This document shows, in pieces, positions 33,633-45,654 of a DNA stretch of 64,000 nucleotides. Origin of the DNA: Siphonodentalium dalli (Eukaryota; Mollusca; Scaphopoda; Gadilida; Siphonodentaliidae); contig CP136069.1 in the NCBI GenBank assembly GCA_032622095.1, positions 103,632,278 to 103,696,277 of the forward strand, read 5' to 3'. Each line of letters begins with the position of its first letter. Positions within the stretch are counted from its first letter, which is position 1. The position numbers and the translations under genes were made by a program. The notes beneath the pieces were generated by a model. The model made no database searches and had not been told where the DNA came from. It saw nothing but the letters and a program-made list of their open reading frames with translations.

Positions 33633-35577
33633 TCAAACAGAGAGGCAATGATATTCTTCCCATAGTTTACAAGTGCAATTAATTATGAAATTTGCAAAGT
33701 CGTTGATATCTTCGACATAAGAGGCAATTTCTTCAAATTTTGCCGTCAAGAAGAATAATAATTTATCTTCATCTGAAAGAGAATCAAAGCGTATGTAAAT
33801 TTGAACTCCAAATCTACACAAAACAGAAAATTCTATTTCGTCACGGGTACACGTTAATGAGGAACACTGGACTATTGCATGCCGCATGTAGTCGGAGTAC
33901 GCGCGAGAGCAATTTGAACAAATACCTGTATCACACGGAACGCAGGAGAATTGTATAATTTGTGCCATTTTGTAATAAGACAATTTATTTTCTGGAAACA
34001 GGCGGCACAATTTCCACAGATGCGAGACTTCGAACGTGGTCTGAATCTTCGAGAATCGAATTAAGGAGTTATCAGCATGAATTCTCTCGGACCAGGCCGC
34101 GCTCTCAGTCTCATTAATGAGAGCTTTAGTTAATTGTTTCCATTTCTCTTTAGAAGGAAATACTGATTCCTTCAAATACAGACGCAAGTAGTCTACCAGT
34201 TTGTATTTATTCATTGTTACCATGATATCGGAGGAGAAATTTTTACAAGAAGTAGTTGGAGCAAGTGCGTGTTGATAAAGACAGAAAATGAAAATTTCCT
34301 TGGCCGTTTTAATTTGTTCCAGATTACACATTGAACTAAGGAACGATAGTTTTCGTTTATCTATATAGCTCATAATAGGGTGAACTCCAATGAGCCCATG
34401 GACGATAACTGTTCTAGCACGCGTAGGTAAACCCTGAACCTGTTTCAGACAAAATCTATGGCATTTTTCAAGAGCTTCCTCGTGTTTATGTGCCAGGTTC
34501 CATAATAATTCTGCGCCAAATAGCGACTTTGAGAGGACAATAGATTCGTATATTGTCTTACAGCTCAGTGGCGTTATCCCACCGGCGTAAAGGCCAGCAT
34601 TAGATAACATGAGATAGGTGCCCCTGATTTTGCGACAAATTGTATCTACAAATGCACCATTTAAATCATACTTATTTAAAGGAATACCAAGATGGGTAAC
34701 TTCTTCCACTTCCGGTATTACAGATGGTCCAATATGCCATCTGCGGTCAGTTTTGTTTGCACGCGCCTTAGATTCATTGAATACAATAACGGAACATTTT
34801 GATGGGTTGTACATATAGCGCCACACCTTGCTGTAACGGTAGCAGATGTCGCAAAGATTACGTAACCCAGTCATAGTAAGTGAAAGTAATAACATATCGT
34901 CAGCTAGCGTTGGGCTGGAACAATCTATACCATATAAGTTTAGACCATTTCTTGAGTTCCTCAGCTGTAGTATGAGGTCGTTCACATAGATCATATAGTA
35001 TGAAGGGGATAATATCCCCCCCTGCCTTGCTCCTTGACACACTGTGAACCAACGGGATGATGTACCGTTATACCTAACTGAACATTGGACATCAGATATC
35101 AGGCTATGTATAAGAGAAAACGAGAGGCCTTGAATGCCGCGATCATATAGTTTGTACAACAACCCGTTGATCCACACCGTGTCAAAGGCCTTCATTGCGT
35201 CCAGGAAACATGCGTACATTTTGTGACCAACATCTTTAGCATAATCAATACATTCTAGTGTCATGTACGACACCATATTTGAGCTCAAACATTTGTGGAA
35301 CCCGTGCTGCAATGGGTCAACTTCTAGAGTACGGGGAGAGAATTTCTCGATTCGGTTCTGAAGCACACGTTCAGTAATTTTGTATAGGGCAGGCATCAAT
35401 GTAATTGCTCTATAGTTATTAAAGTCATCTTTGCTTTTGGAACCGCCTTTGTGTAGAGTTATAATTATTCCTTTCTTTGCATTTTTTGGAACTTTACCAT
35501 ATTTAAATATTCCGGATAAGCAGGTTGATAAAATATTTGTGAGTAAGTCGCTGCCGTATATAATATGCTCGTATGCT
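33633..35577 (-). pseudogene. LINE reverse transcriptase (3' frame)
   Basis: Open from the frameshift near 35578 to the stop at 33633. It reads AYEHIIYG, TLHKGGSKSKDDFNNYRAIT, LMPALYKITERVLQ, then YACFLDAMKAFDTVW (motif A), QGARQGGILSPSYYMIYVND (motif B), SPTLADDMLLLSL (motif C), KCSVIVF and VTHLGIPLNKY. Near the C-terminus CSNCSRAYSDYMRHAIVQC forms a C-x2-C..H..C cluster. The catalytic Asp pair is present, preceded by Leu rather than Tyr or Phe. The frame is separated from the upstream frame by a single-base change, so this copy is defective, although otherwise intact over about 650 codons. Confidence 0.92.
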
Positions 35578-35578
35578 A

Positions 35579-36732
35579 TATACGTTATCCCACCCTACAG
35601 CTTTATTAAAGCTTAGAGACTTATACACAGATTTGAGTTCTTGACATGTAACTGGGAAGAGAATGAGTTTATCAATAGAAGAAGGTGCCTTTTCTTGTAT
35701 TATGTCATTGACAAAACTATTTACTGAGGTATAATGCGTTTGATCAAATTCTTCTGAGGTCAGTGGCGTATATAATTGTTCAAAGTAATCACCCCATGCG
35801 CACACAATGTCTTCAGGGTCCCTTAAGAGTTTTCCATTGTGATGAAACATATTATTGGGGCTGATTCGTTTAGACCGTTTCAGATTGAATAACCTAAAGA
35901 ATGAGTCGTGGTCAACTTCAGCTTTGTGATCAATTTCATGATTTATTTCCTGAATGTACTTATAAGATTTCAAACGATACAACCTTCGAAAGTGTGCCTT
36001 TGCGTTTTTATAGTTTGTGTAGCTTATAGCACCAGAGCAAGCACGGGGTCGGCCATCCCTGATCCAAATAGATCGATACTTTTTCATTTCTTTATGCAAG
36101 CTATTAAGTTCTTTATTCCAGAACGGTTTGAGGTGTTTTGAGAACCTCTTACGGGGTATACACTGATCAGATGCATATGTTATCGCGCTTACAATCTCAT
36201 TATATATAACATCAACTTCAGATACGTTAATAATGTCAGTTTTACTATCACATAGCTTTAAGTCAAGAGCATTACGATAATTTTGCAAAATTGAAGGGTC
36301 TGATTTAACTTTTTTCCAGTTTGGTTTAGAGTTATTGTTCGTGACGTTGTAAATGCCGTGATTGTCAACTGGAAATTGCATTGTGAACAAAATTGGGCGA
36401 TGATTTGACACATTTAGGGAATCGTCATCGATTACACTGATGTCTGGTATAAGGGCTGAGTCTTCAGTGGGAATCAAAACGTGATCAATAACTGTGCCGT
36501 TGTTACTATTGTACGGAATACACGTAGAACTATTTGGGTATCTGCATCTCGAGTGATTCACAGAGAAACATTTTAGCGCTTTGACAAATTTCTTGAATGC
36601 AGAATTCCTTGGACCCTTTTTGTCCGGATTTGCATTAAAGTCTCCCATCATAATTATTTTGCCCAGCGAACTATATGTATCGAAAACAGTGCTGACCTTT
36701 TGCAAATACTCTTTGTAAAAGTCAAGAGTGTG
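35579..36732 (-). pseudogene. LINE endonuclease C-terminal half and RT start (5' frame)
   Basis: The LINE-derived part begins at ANHTLDFYKEYLQ; the upstream part of the open frame is host sequence. APE-endonuclease motifs are visible in order: IIMMGDFNANPDKKG (GDFN with catalytic Asp/Asn), GTVIDHVLIP, and VSNHRPILF (Asp/His region, here SNH). A basic linker follows (KPFWNEELNSLHKEMKKYR, HFRRLYRLKSYKYIQE), then FFRLFN, WGDYFEQLYTPL and SLSFNKAVGWDNV, where the frame is lost at about 35578. It would nick target DNA for priming. The first half of the endonuclease is missing through 5' truncation. Confidence 0.9.
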
Positions 36733-38611
36733 ATTTGCATTGCTTGAGTATATGCTATGGATACATGCTGAGAATAATACACAAGCTTCAAACATCTCAC
36801 AGTATTTGTACCATATAATATATAACATTTGTACAGTGCATTTATGAGGAAAAAAATATCAAACTTCAAAATAATTGTGGATGAAAAAGAACAGGATGTT
36901 AAAGATGCCTTGTTCTACATTTCAAATTTATCCATACGTCTATTATATTAATGCTTGTAATTTAGCCATTTTTGTCTTGTTGCATCAATTTATACCTTAC
37001 CTTCCCTGAACGTGACAATAGTCCTTATAGTGTATTTCTCACCTGAACACACAACAGTTACTGTTGGTAGTCATTGAATATATTGAAAATATTTTACAAA
37101 TGTGAACAATCTTGATTAAACTGATGTGTGTTCTTCTAATCATTCGTGAAATGTACTTGTTCGTGATTTTCGAAACACAAACTGTCCCAACTGATATTAT
37201 TTGAAGAATTTGCGGTATTCCATATATAATGTTAATGATCATCTCGACAGTTCAAAGTAATTTTCTGTTCCGGTCGGTCAGTTTTTTTCACACTTTCGAA
37301 CTAGTGGGTTCCATAATTGTTTGTTTCGTTCTCTTTTTTTTAACAGTTATTGTATATTTTGTTAATGATGCCCTGTCTGATTTGACACAAAAAAACTATC
37401 ATTGGTATATTTTCAATTTAGATCGAGTCCATGAGCCTATTTGATTGCCATATATTGACTTTCAAAAGGTTGTTTTCACATATTGACTTTCTGCATTGCA
37501 AAAATTCAAATTATCTCTTATAAAGAGTGTCTATGCGGTCGTAGACAAAAGAAGCTGTATATAATAAAGAGCGTTCCCAATATGATCAATGTTACTCTTT
37601 TTCGACATAAAATTATTGATAGATGCTTTTCTGGAGTTATGCGATGCCTGTGCCATAAAAATGATGGTAATGACAAATATGCTTACTTGGTAAAGGTGAA
37701 CATTATATTTTGCAATTTTGACTAATTAGGTGACTGATATTTTCTTTGACTGCATATAATGACCTCAGGGATGTGTTTTTTCCTCAAGTGGACCACATTT
37801 TGGCAAAATTATATAAAAAAATAATGTTTGGCTTAGCCAGGTACACGGGCAGCTGTGATTCTGCTCGACTGAAATGGTATGAAAGAGACAATAATACTAT
37901 TTCGGATGCCACGCACTTGGTGACTCGATGGTTTTAATTAATGACAGTGGCTCCACACAGTTATGACGAGGACTACTAATCTATGCCACCAAGGATCACT
38001 GGGTCGAAGACTGAAATCACTTCTGAAGGGTGCCTCCGTCTTGTTTATTATTGGTTAAAGCTTAACAAACAATATTTCGAAAGTGTCCATGTTCTTTGGA
38101 ATTGTTTATAGAGTGCCGTGTAGTCCAATAGACAGATATACAAACAAATATACCTTAATTATAGTTATAACAAAAGGGTGACAAACACTCAGCCGCATAT
38201 AAACAATTAACCACATATAAACAATCCATCAATTAGTGCATGCTCCCATTAGTAGCGAACCACTCAACACTCATTGATTTTATCCATGTATGCACGAATA
38301 TCTTTTAAATGGACAAAAAAACACAACAAAATGTCTTCTTCTTTTTTGGAAAGAGATAAGAACAAGGATTCAGCAGGGCCTTTTTGTCATCGCCAATGGT
38401 TTGTAAATACCTCCAGTGTGTTTAACCTGGTATATTTATGAGAAACGCAGGGCAAATGGTTATCAATCTATTGAGTTAAATTACCTCAATTATGTCATTT
38501 CATAACACCAGTTCAGTATTGCAGACATATTTCATGCAATGAAACATACATAGATGAATAAACATTATTGGATTTCTGAAACATCCAAGAAGACCTTCAT
38601 TTCTCTCTAAT
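36733..38611. repeat. Long direct repeat B (1.9 kb), right of the minus-strand LINE
   Basis: Counterpart of 30377-32895 without the 95-bp and 534-bp segments. After TTCTCTCTAAT at 38611 it continues into unrelated GTTAAAGCTCTTGACC, the presumed original flank. Confidence 0.95.
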
Positions 38612-41052
38612 GTTAAAGCTCTTGACCATACAATATGGATTTTAGCTAATTCTGAGAAATTGAGGCTCCTAAAATAGATGAACTCCCAACTTTGTATAGG
38701 TACATAACTTTAAATAGTTTTCTGTTCTGTTATCACCATTGTAAAATCTACAAAATAGGTAAATAAACCGAAGATATTGTGAAACAAATAGTTTGTTTTA
38801 TATGTACATCATTAACAAACCATATTATTTTTTAGTATGTTGTTTATATTAGGCTAATGTACTTATTCTGGTAAGAAACATTGTGTTGCAATTAGTTTAC
38901 TCTAAACCCATAAATGCTCTGGACTATGTATATATTTTTATGGATTCTTTAATAAATATTCAAGTTGTTTCTCCATTGTCACGTTTTATTTGGTCCACAG
39001 GTCAGTAATATCTACAGAGGCAATTAAGATTATCAACTAAAAGTTGATAAATTGAACACTTTGTATGGTTAGATCGGAACACTAATTAAAATAGCTAGAA
39101 TAACCACCCGAGGTTGAATGGTTTCCACCCAAAGGTAGTTGTCAGATTAACTATAGCGATTCGGTCTGGAGCAGAGCACCTTACCGACTGAGCAACCGAG
39201 GCACTCGTAAAGAAACTTGAAGTCGCCATTAACAAAGCAAATGAGTAACACATGGACTTGTTTACGTGTTTTGCACTGATAAGCAATAACCTCAAACGAG
39301 ATGGTCCAGTCAGATCGGGACTGCAATTCTAGTCATTTTATATCCGATTTCTATGTGTTGGGCGGCATATAAATAAACGCAATATTATAACATTGCATAA
39401 TAATCGGTTGTGTAGTTTTGGCGTATTTATTGTACTTAGCCACCGACAGGTCAACTGCGTGTACCTGACGCCATAACGTCATGTACCGTGATATTGTACG
39501 GGTCGGGATATAGCCAAAGTTACCACGGAGATTAAAATATGGTAGAATACGAAATTTAATAGCATTCGGACAAGTATTTTAGAGCATTGAAAGAATTTGT
39601 TTTTGATTTTTAGATTTACCAACATTCAATTTAAGGTCAGACGCACGTTTTGCCAAAATTTCCTGGTATTTAAAAATGTATTTTTCTCAAAATCTGCCAG
39701 GAACTCCTTTGTAAAATTTGATACAAGCGATTATTTTTGTGACACAATATTAAATAACCATCGACCTATTGGATATTATAACTTCATTTACTTTACTTTT
39801 ATAGCATGAAACATATTTAAAATTTCACTGTTGTCAGGTACCAAGAACTTCTGTGAAATATATTTTTTTCAAAAGTGCAGTTCATATATTCATTATATCA
39901 TATCGCAAGATCATAAGAGGAGACTTAATTTCTCTTGATTCGTGAAATTTAATTATTATCTTCATTTAGAAAGGTAACTACCCATAAATAATGTTCTATA
40001 TTTGAGAATTTTCATGTCATCACTGAACAATTTGGCTGAGATGAGTTGTGGGTCATGGGTTCATAACCAAGTTAAAGCTGACCACCATATCTCCACTGTG
40101 GTCAAATTCAAGTTGATTACTCTCTGCTTGAGCGGACCACAAGGTCCACACTGCATATCAACATTTGTTTTCATAAGGCTGGAATATTTATAACTTCTTT
40201 ATTCGTCATTGTAATATATGGGGTATGATGCTATATTATGCAATTAAAAATCAAAATCAACATTTTGATGCAAATGAATTTTCCTCTCATAGAGCCAAGA
40301 CAATAAACTATTTGCTGATTGGAGTTTTGTGTGAAATTATTAATTATTCTAGCAGTTTTTGGTACCGAAAGGGGCAAAAAATAAAATATTATTTTCAATC
40401 TCTCAAATGTATTAAAATCCATTGTTTGTGTTGTCTCTTCATAATTGGTCAGATTCTATATACTCAAGATATTTTGCCTGATATATTCAGAGAAATTCTT
40501 TGTTGAAAATCTCTTGCCATTTTTGGCTGGATTTATGCAAAACGTGCGTCTCCCCCTTATATGTAATAACCCGTGCGAATGTGACGTCATGATGTACAAA
40601 ATCGACGCCAGACATGACCGTGATCTAACCTATGTTAGGTGGTATATTATATAAATCAACTCAATATTACAATATTCATACTAATCGAAAAAGTAGGCCT
40701 ATAGTCTTCACATATTGCCGCCAAATGTCGCGTTTGACAAGCGAAATCGTTTTTCTGAAGGTCCCATTCGACTGGTGATTACACGATTTAGGCGTCGATC
40801 AAATTACAATCATGAATCTTCTCCCGGGTAATCACTTCAATTTATATTGCGATATCGGCTCATAGAAGACGCCTAAATCATTTGTTCTCTAAAGGGATCA
40901 TTCCATTCTATGGAATACTTATTTAAGGAATAGGTATTTCATGATTCAAGGTCAAGGTATTGTTAGGCTAGCATATATAAGAGAATGCATTGACACAGGG
41001 TTTTCACACAATTTCAGTAAGCTCCAGCATGGTAGAACAAGTCTTCTCGGCC
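38612..41052. other. AT-rich stretch, mostly without recognised features
   Basis: Apart from the tRNA-like segment near 39130-39215 and a short inverted pair (GATTTAGGCGTC at 40783 and GACGCCTAAATC near 40870), no gene or repeat boundary is supported. Short open frames have no motifs. Confidence 0.45.
39130..39215 (-). mobile_element. tRNA-derived SINE or tRNA pseudogene
   Basis: The minus strand reads GCCTCGGTTGCTCAGTCGG then TAAGGTGCTCTGCTCCAGAC, close to the D-arm/anticodon half of a tRNA (box A-like GCTCAGTCGGTAAG). The T-arm half is not recognisable, so it is not a functional tRNA gene. A SINE head is the likeliest reading. Confidence 0.5.
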
Positions 41053-41061
41053 CACAACAGC

Positions 41062-43447
41062 GGGTGTGTCTTTTTACCGGATTCCGGATTCCGGATCCCG
41101 GATTTCGACCCGGATTTAGGTGTCTTTTTACCGGATTTCGACCCGGATTCGGGTATGAATTTCATGCTTGTTTTATCACACATTTAACCCATTAAAAGCC
41201 GTTTCTGACACGATTAAACCAATATAAGGGCTGTCGTGCTCATTCAACCCGATTAAGCGTATTTAAAGGTACATATCGTGCCCGGATCAGCATACTTCTT
41301 ATTTTTTCATATAGACACGACGTTTGGATTGATTTTACGTGATCATGATGGCATTTAAGGGAACACACCATGTCCGGATCCGAATTAATTATCTCGTAAT
41401 TATTGATCATATTTAAAGGTAGATATCATGTCCGGATCCGGTTTTTCGCTCTCTCTCTTTTTTCCATATAAATTATCGTCTTTTTGATATATTAAATGTC
41501 ACGTGGAACAAAGTTATAAGTTGATTTTGAGACGTTATACTAGGCTGTTGGATTGATTTCACGGAATGATTATCGCATTTAAATGTACACACCATGTGCG
41601 GAACCGAATTAATTTCCACGTATTTACTGATAATATTTAAAGGTACAGATTATGCCCGGATCCGGATTTTTCTTCTTATAAAGTAATGCTTATTTAATAC
41701 AATAAATGTAAACTGAGTCGCGTGGAACTAGGTTATAGATGTTGATGTTTAGGTCAGATCATTCCCGGATTCGGATACGAATAGTTCTTTTCTATTTCAT
41801 ATAAATAGTCAAGTATTTAATACAATAAATGGCAGCTGAGCCACGCGGAACTCAGTTTATTTGGAAACGGTGAACATGGCGCTTGGATTGATTTCACTTG
41901 AGAATGAGCACATTTACAGACAAACTTTATGCCCGGATCTGGATCCGGATTTTATGTGTCTTTTTCTAAGTTCGACCCGAACCCTGATCTCAATTTTATG
42001 TTTATTATAACCCATGTTTAACACATTAAAAGACATTTCAGACCCGCGAAAACATGGCACAGGTTGCGTTTAACAGTAATATCATTCGGATTGAAATAAA
42101 TTGACTTGCTTTTGTGAAGATTTTTTGTTCTCCAGCCCACAAAAAAACCTGGTGCAGTTTAAATGGTTTATTGTTTTAGTTCGATTATAAACGATTATAT
42201 TTGTGATACTAGTAGTATTACTATTGTAAATTCGATATTTAAGCCGGTTTAAGTGAGATAGATGTTCGACTTGTATTAAGCGTTTTATGTCACGACGCCC
42301 GAATCGTTATAAAAACACGGATAGCATATTCATACCATTGCAGCCCGCTACTGTTTATACAGTGATTATATAGTCTGGCCGCCCGAATCGTTATAAAAAC
42401 ACTGCTAGCATATTCATCCCGTTGCAGCCAGCTACAGTTTATACAGTGATTATCTAGTTTAAAGGTACAGACCATGCCCGGATCCGGTTTAAAAAAAAAA
42501 TCTCCGTATAAATTAACGCCTATTTAATATATTAAATGTCAGCTGAGTTAAGAGGAAGTTAGAAGTTGATTTTGAGATGTTAGACCCGGCTGTTGGATTT
42601 ATTTCACGGATCACGATCACGATGATCGCATTTAAAGGTGCATGCCATGCACGGATCCGAATTAATTATCTCGTATTTATTAATAATTTTTAAAGGTACA
42701 GATTATGCCAGGATCCCGATTGTTCTCCTTTCACTTATAAATTAACTCCTATTTTATACCTTAAATGCCAGCGGAGTCACGTGGAACCAGGTTCCACGCG
42801 ACTCAGTTTACATTTATTGTATTAAATAAGCATTACTTTATAAGAAGAAAAATCCGGATCCTGGCATAATCTGTACCTTTAAATATTATCAGTAAATACG
42901 TGGAAATTAATTCGGTTCCGCACATGGTGTGTACCTTTAAATGCGATAATCATTCCGTGAAATCAATCCAACAGCCTAGTATAACGTCTCAAAATAAACT
43001 TATAACTTTGTTCCACGTGACATTTAATATATCAAAAAGACGATAATTTATATGGCAAAAAGAGAGAGAAAAAAACCGGATCCGGACATGATATCTACCT
43101 TTAAATATGATCAATACTGACGAGACAATTAATTCGGATCCGGACATGGTGTGTTCCCTTAAATGCCATCATGATCACGTAAAATCAATCCAACCGCCGT
43201 TTCTATATGAACAAATAAGAAGTATGCTGATCCGGGCACGATATGTACCTTTAAATACGATTAATCGGGTTGAATGAGCACGACAGCCATATATTGGTTT
43301 AATCGTGTCAGAAACGGCTTTTAATGGGTTAAATGTGTGATAAAACAAGCATGAAATTCATACCCGAATCCGGGTCGAAATCCGTTAAAAAGACACCTAA
43401 ATCCGGGTCGAAATCCGGGATCCGGAATCCGGTAAAAAGACACACCC
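41062..43447. mobile_element. Long-TIR DNA element with 9-bp target duplication
   Basis: The ends GGGTGTGTCTTTTTACCGG and its inverse lead into inverted arms of about 690 bp (41062-41745 and 42782-43447), roughly 90% alike by eye. CACAACAGC is duplicated outside both ends (41053-41061, 43448-43456). Arms and loop contain recurring TTTAAAGGTAC..CCCGGATCCG modules about every 130-180 bp. No transposase is present. Long TIRs with a 9-bp duplication fit a non-autonomous Mutator-like element. The open frames at the ends are repeat translations. Confidence 0.88.
42290..42460. repeat. Two-copy 84-bp tandem repeat in the loop of the long-TIR element
   Basis: CGAATCGTTATAAAAACAC occurs at 42301 and 42386, each followed by GCATATTCAT..GTTTATACAGTGATTAT. 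Confidence 0.85.
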
Positions 43448-43610
43448 CACAACAGCTTGTGATATCGGTTGGGTTGCTGCTTTTTTTTTTTGACCGAGTC
43501 CCCGCCCGATATACTCTTCTGTAACGGACTTCACGCCCAGAATCGTGGGCGGGAGACATCTTGCTTGTATGCCTTCGGATTAAGTCAACTGGATGCTTTG
43601 CGTAAATGAA

Positions 43611-45229
43611 CATATATATATAATCCTTTATTTCCTCCATGTAATGGAGAGCTTAGAATAAATGTATACAAATAACGATACAAATGAACAATAACACAAG
43701 AAAGAATACATCATGTGAGTATGTACAGTAAGTCAATCAGAGAAGGACATTCATGATAATTATATCTACGGTTTTAATTTTATCTATTATGCAATAATAT
43801 ATTGTGAGAATTCAGGCACAAGTGTATAAACGATGTACCTGTTTAGCACGAGAGTATGGGGTTTCGGAATATTGGGATAAGATGCAATAAGATGCTATAT
43901 TGACAAAACTAAATCGATGATACGCACCATAATATATTGTAGTTGGGATACTCGGACGGGTGCATGCATTATTTGCACTACATTGCTATAATACAATCAT
44001 GGAATAATAGGTATGATATCATCAGATGCCCGGAGCAGCTCATGATAGTCGTTCCACATGCGGAGCGTACTCCTTGTTATAAATATAATAAATTTGTTAA
44101 TATCTGTTATTTTTTCCCGAACATGTGGTGGGATGCATGACAGAAGTATCATCATCTGTTCGTAGGTGGTGAGCTTGTCGATTTCTATGAAGCAAGGGAT
44201 ATCAAAGCGTTCAAGAAGTGTGAACCACATGTCGTTCCTTGCCGCAGATATTTCTGGACAGACAATGATGCTGTGTTCAACTTTGTTGCTGTATTGTTTA
44301 TTACAGAGCAAACACTTTCCGTTTTCGGGAATCACGGATTTTGCTAAGAGCTTCGCTATTTCAAGGAATTGAACTTTGTATTGTGGATAAGCTCTACATG
44401 TGAACCATAACGGCGAGACAGCCAGTGAGCTGTAGCTATCTGAAAAGTGTTGAAGTGAACTTTCTCTATGAAGACGCGCTTTCCATGCCGCTTCCTGGAA
44501 GTGTGATACTCCCTGGTAGACTAGCTGCTTCCATGCTTCTTTCGATGGGAAATTCTCGTTTTCAACGAAGGCAATTAAATGTGATTTGAGATTGTATTTC
44601 TCTAAGATTAAAATTATATCTGATATAAATGAATGCTCGCTTAAAGCGTCCCCTCTGATGGCGGTGTCTAAACGACACATGAAAATTTCTTTTGAAGATT
44701 TGATCAGGGATGTTCTACAAAGACTTCCGAGTAGTACGAGTTTGCGTTTGTCAATGAGGGCCGTAATGGGGAATGTGCCTAGGAGGCCCAGTACAACATC
44801 AGTTCGGGTCCTATATGGGAGCCCTTGAATTTGTTTTAGGCAAAATCGATGGGTTTTTTCCAATGAATTTTCGTTCGTTGTGGATATGCCGCAAAGAAAT
44901 TCGCTCCCATATAGGCCTCTTGGTAAGACAATTGTGTTATATAACAGGTTTGAACTAAGTGGAGTTATTCCCCCAGCATACATACCCGCATTGCTCAGCA
45001 TGAAATATGATGCTCTAAGTTTCTGACAAATGTGATTAGTGAGGTTGTTCATCTGATCCTTGTTATTGAGGGGAATACCAAGATGAGTAACTTGGTTCGA
45101 CTCATGGATAGGTTTTCCATTTATAAGCCACGATTTTGTACTTCGAGATGTTTGAACGGATGGTTCAATCGCGGACACGTAGGATGATATAATCACATTC
45201 ATGGGTTCACGTGAATACACGGGCTCCAT
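43611..45229 (-). mobile_element. APE-type LINE (minus), strongly 5'-truncated
   Basis: The 3' end on the minus strand is CTCCATTACATGGAGG, AAATAAAGGATTATATATAT, at about 43611-43650. The coding part starts after RT motif C. Unlike the other two RT-bearing copies, no long direct repeat of the left flank is found to the right. The exact 5' junction lies somewhere between 45160 and 45230. Confidence 0.88.
43997..45200 (-). pseudogene. LINE RT C-terminal region fragment
   Basis: This frame of about 400 codons aligns with the C-terminal third of the other two LINE proteins: QVTHLGIPLNNKDQ, ASYFMLSNAGMYAGGITPLS, LPRGLYGSEFLCGIS, THRFCLKQIQGLPYRTRTD and DKRKLVLLGSLCR. A Cys/His cluster, CLLCNKQYSNKVEHSIIVC, is followed by RNDMWFTLLERF. 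The RT catalytic motifs are missing through 5' truncation, so it cannot act. The first 10-15 residues of the open frame may be host sequence. It is similarly distant from both other copies by eye. Confidence 0.9.
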
Positions 45230-45654
45230 TACATTTTAGCAGTTTTTTAAATGCCAAAATCGTTGGATTTATGACCGACGATTAGCTTACCTGCAAATGT
45301 ACACATTTAGCTCGATTTGCTAACTTCTCACAGCCTGCATGCAAGTTCACGTTCCTAACGTAATTTAATTCAATTGACAAAATCTATTACACCTGCGTTT
45401 TTATATATGATATGTTATACCATAATACCCATGATGGGAGGCAATGAACTAATGTCAAAACCTAGAAACTATTGTTTTATAGTAGGGGCAACGCAAGAAT
45501 ATACGTTGAACTGTTTTGATCTTCAGGCGATTGATGTGACGTTAGTTCATTCATGATTCTGAACCAGTGAACGACGTCATGTGGGCCCTGTATTGCAACT
45601 GCAGTAACGATACAGATGTTTTTCAATCTCTACGAGAGCGCATCAGTCGTACGT

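Larger units (their letters stand above)
32896..36732 (-). mobile_element. APE-type LINE (minus), 5'-truncated, one frameshift
   Basis: The 3' end on the minus strand is CTCCATGAATGGAGG (a small hairpin), AAATAAAGAATATATATATA, at 32896-32945. The 5' end is inside the endonuclease domain at 36732, joined to host repeat B through the shared ATTTGCATTGC. It encodes the endonuclease C-terminal half and RT in two frames. Its proteins align throughout with the LINE at 22337-25226, so the two are members of one family or sister families. Confidence 0.93.

Noticed and set aside
39130-39215. Functional tRNA gene
   Set aside because: Only the D-arm/anticodon half resembles a tRNA; the T arm and acceptor pairing are missing.
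43457-45600. Long flanking duplication for the third RT-bearing LINE
   Set aside because: The sequence left of its tail (43457-43610) is not found to the right of its 5' end, so this copy does not support the pattern.
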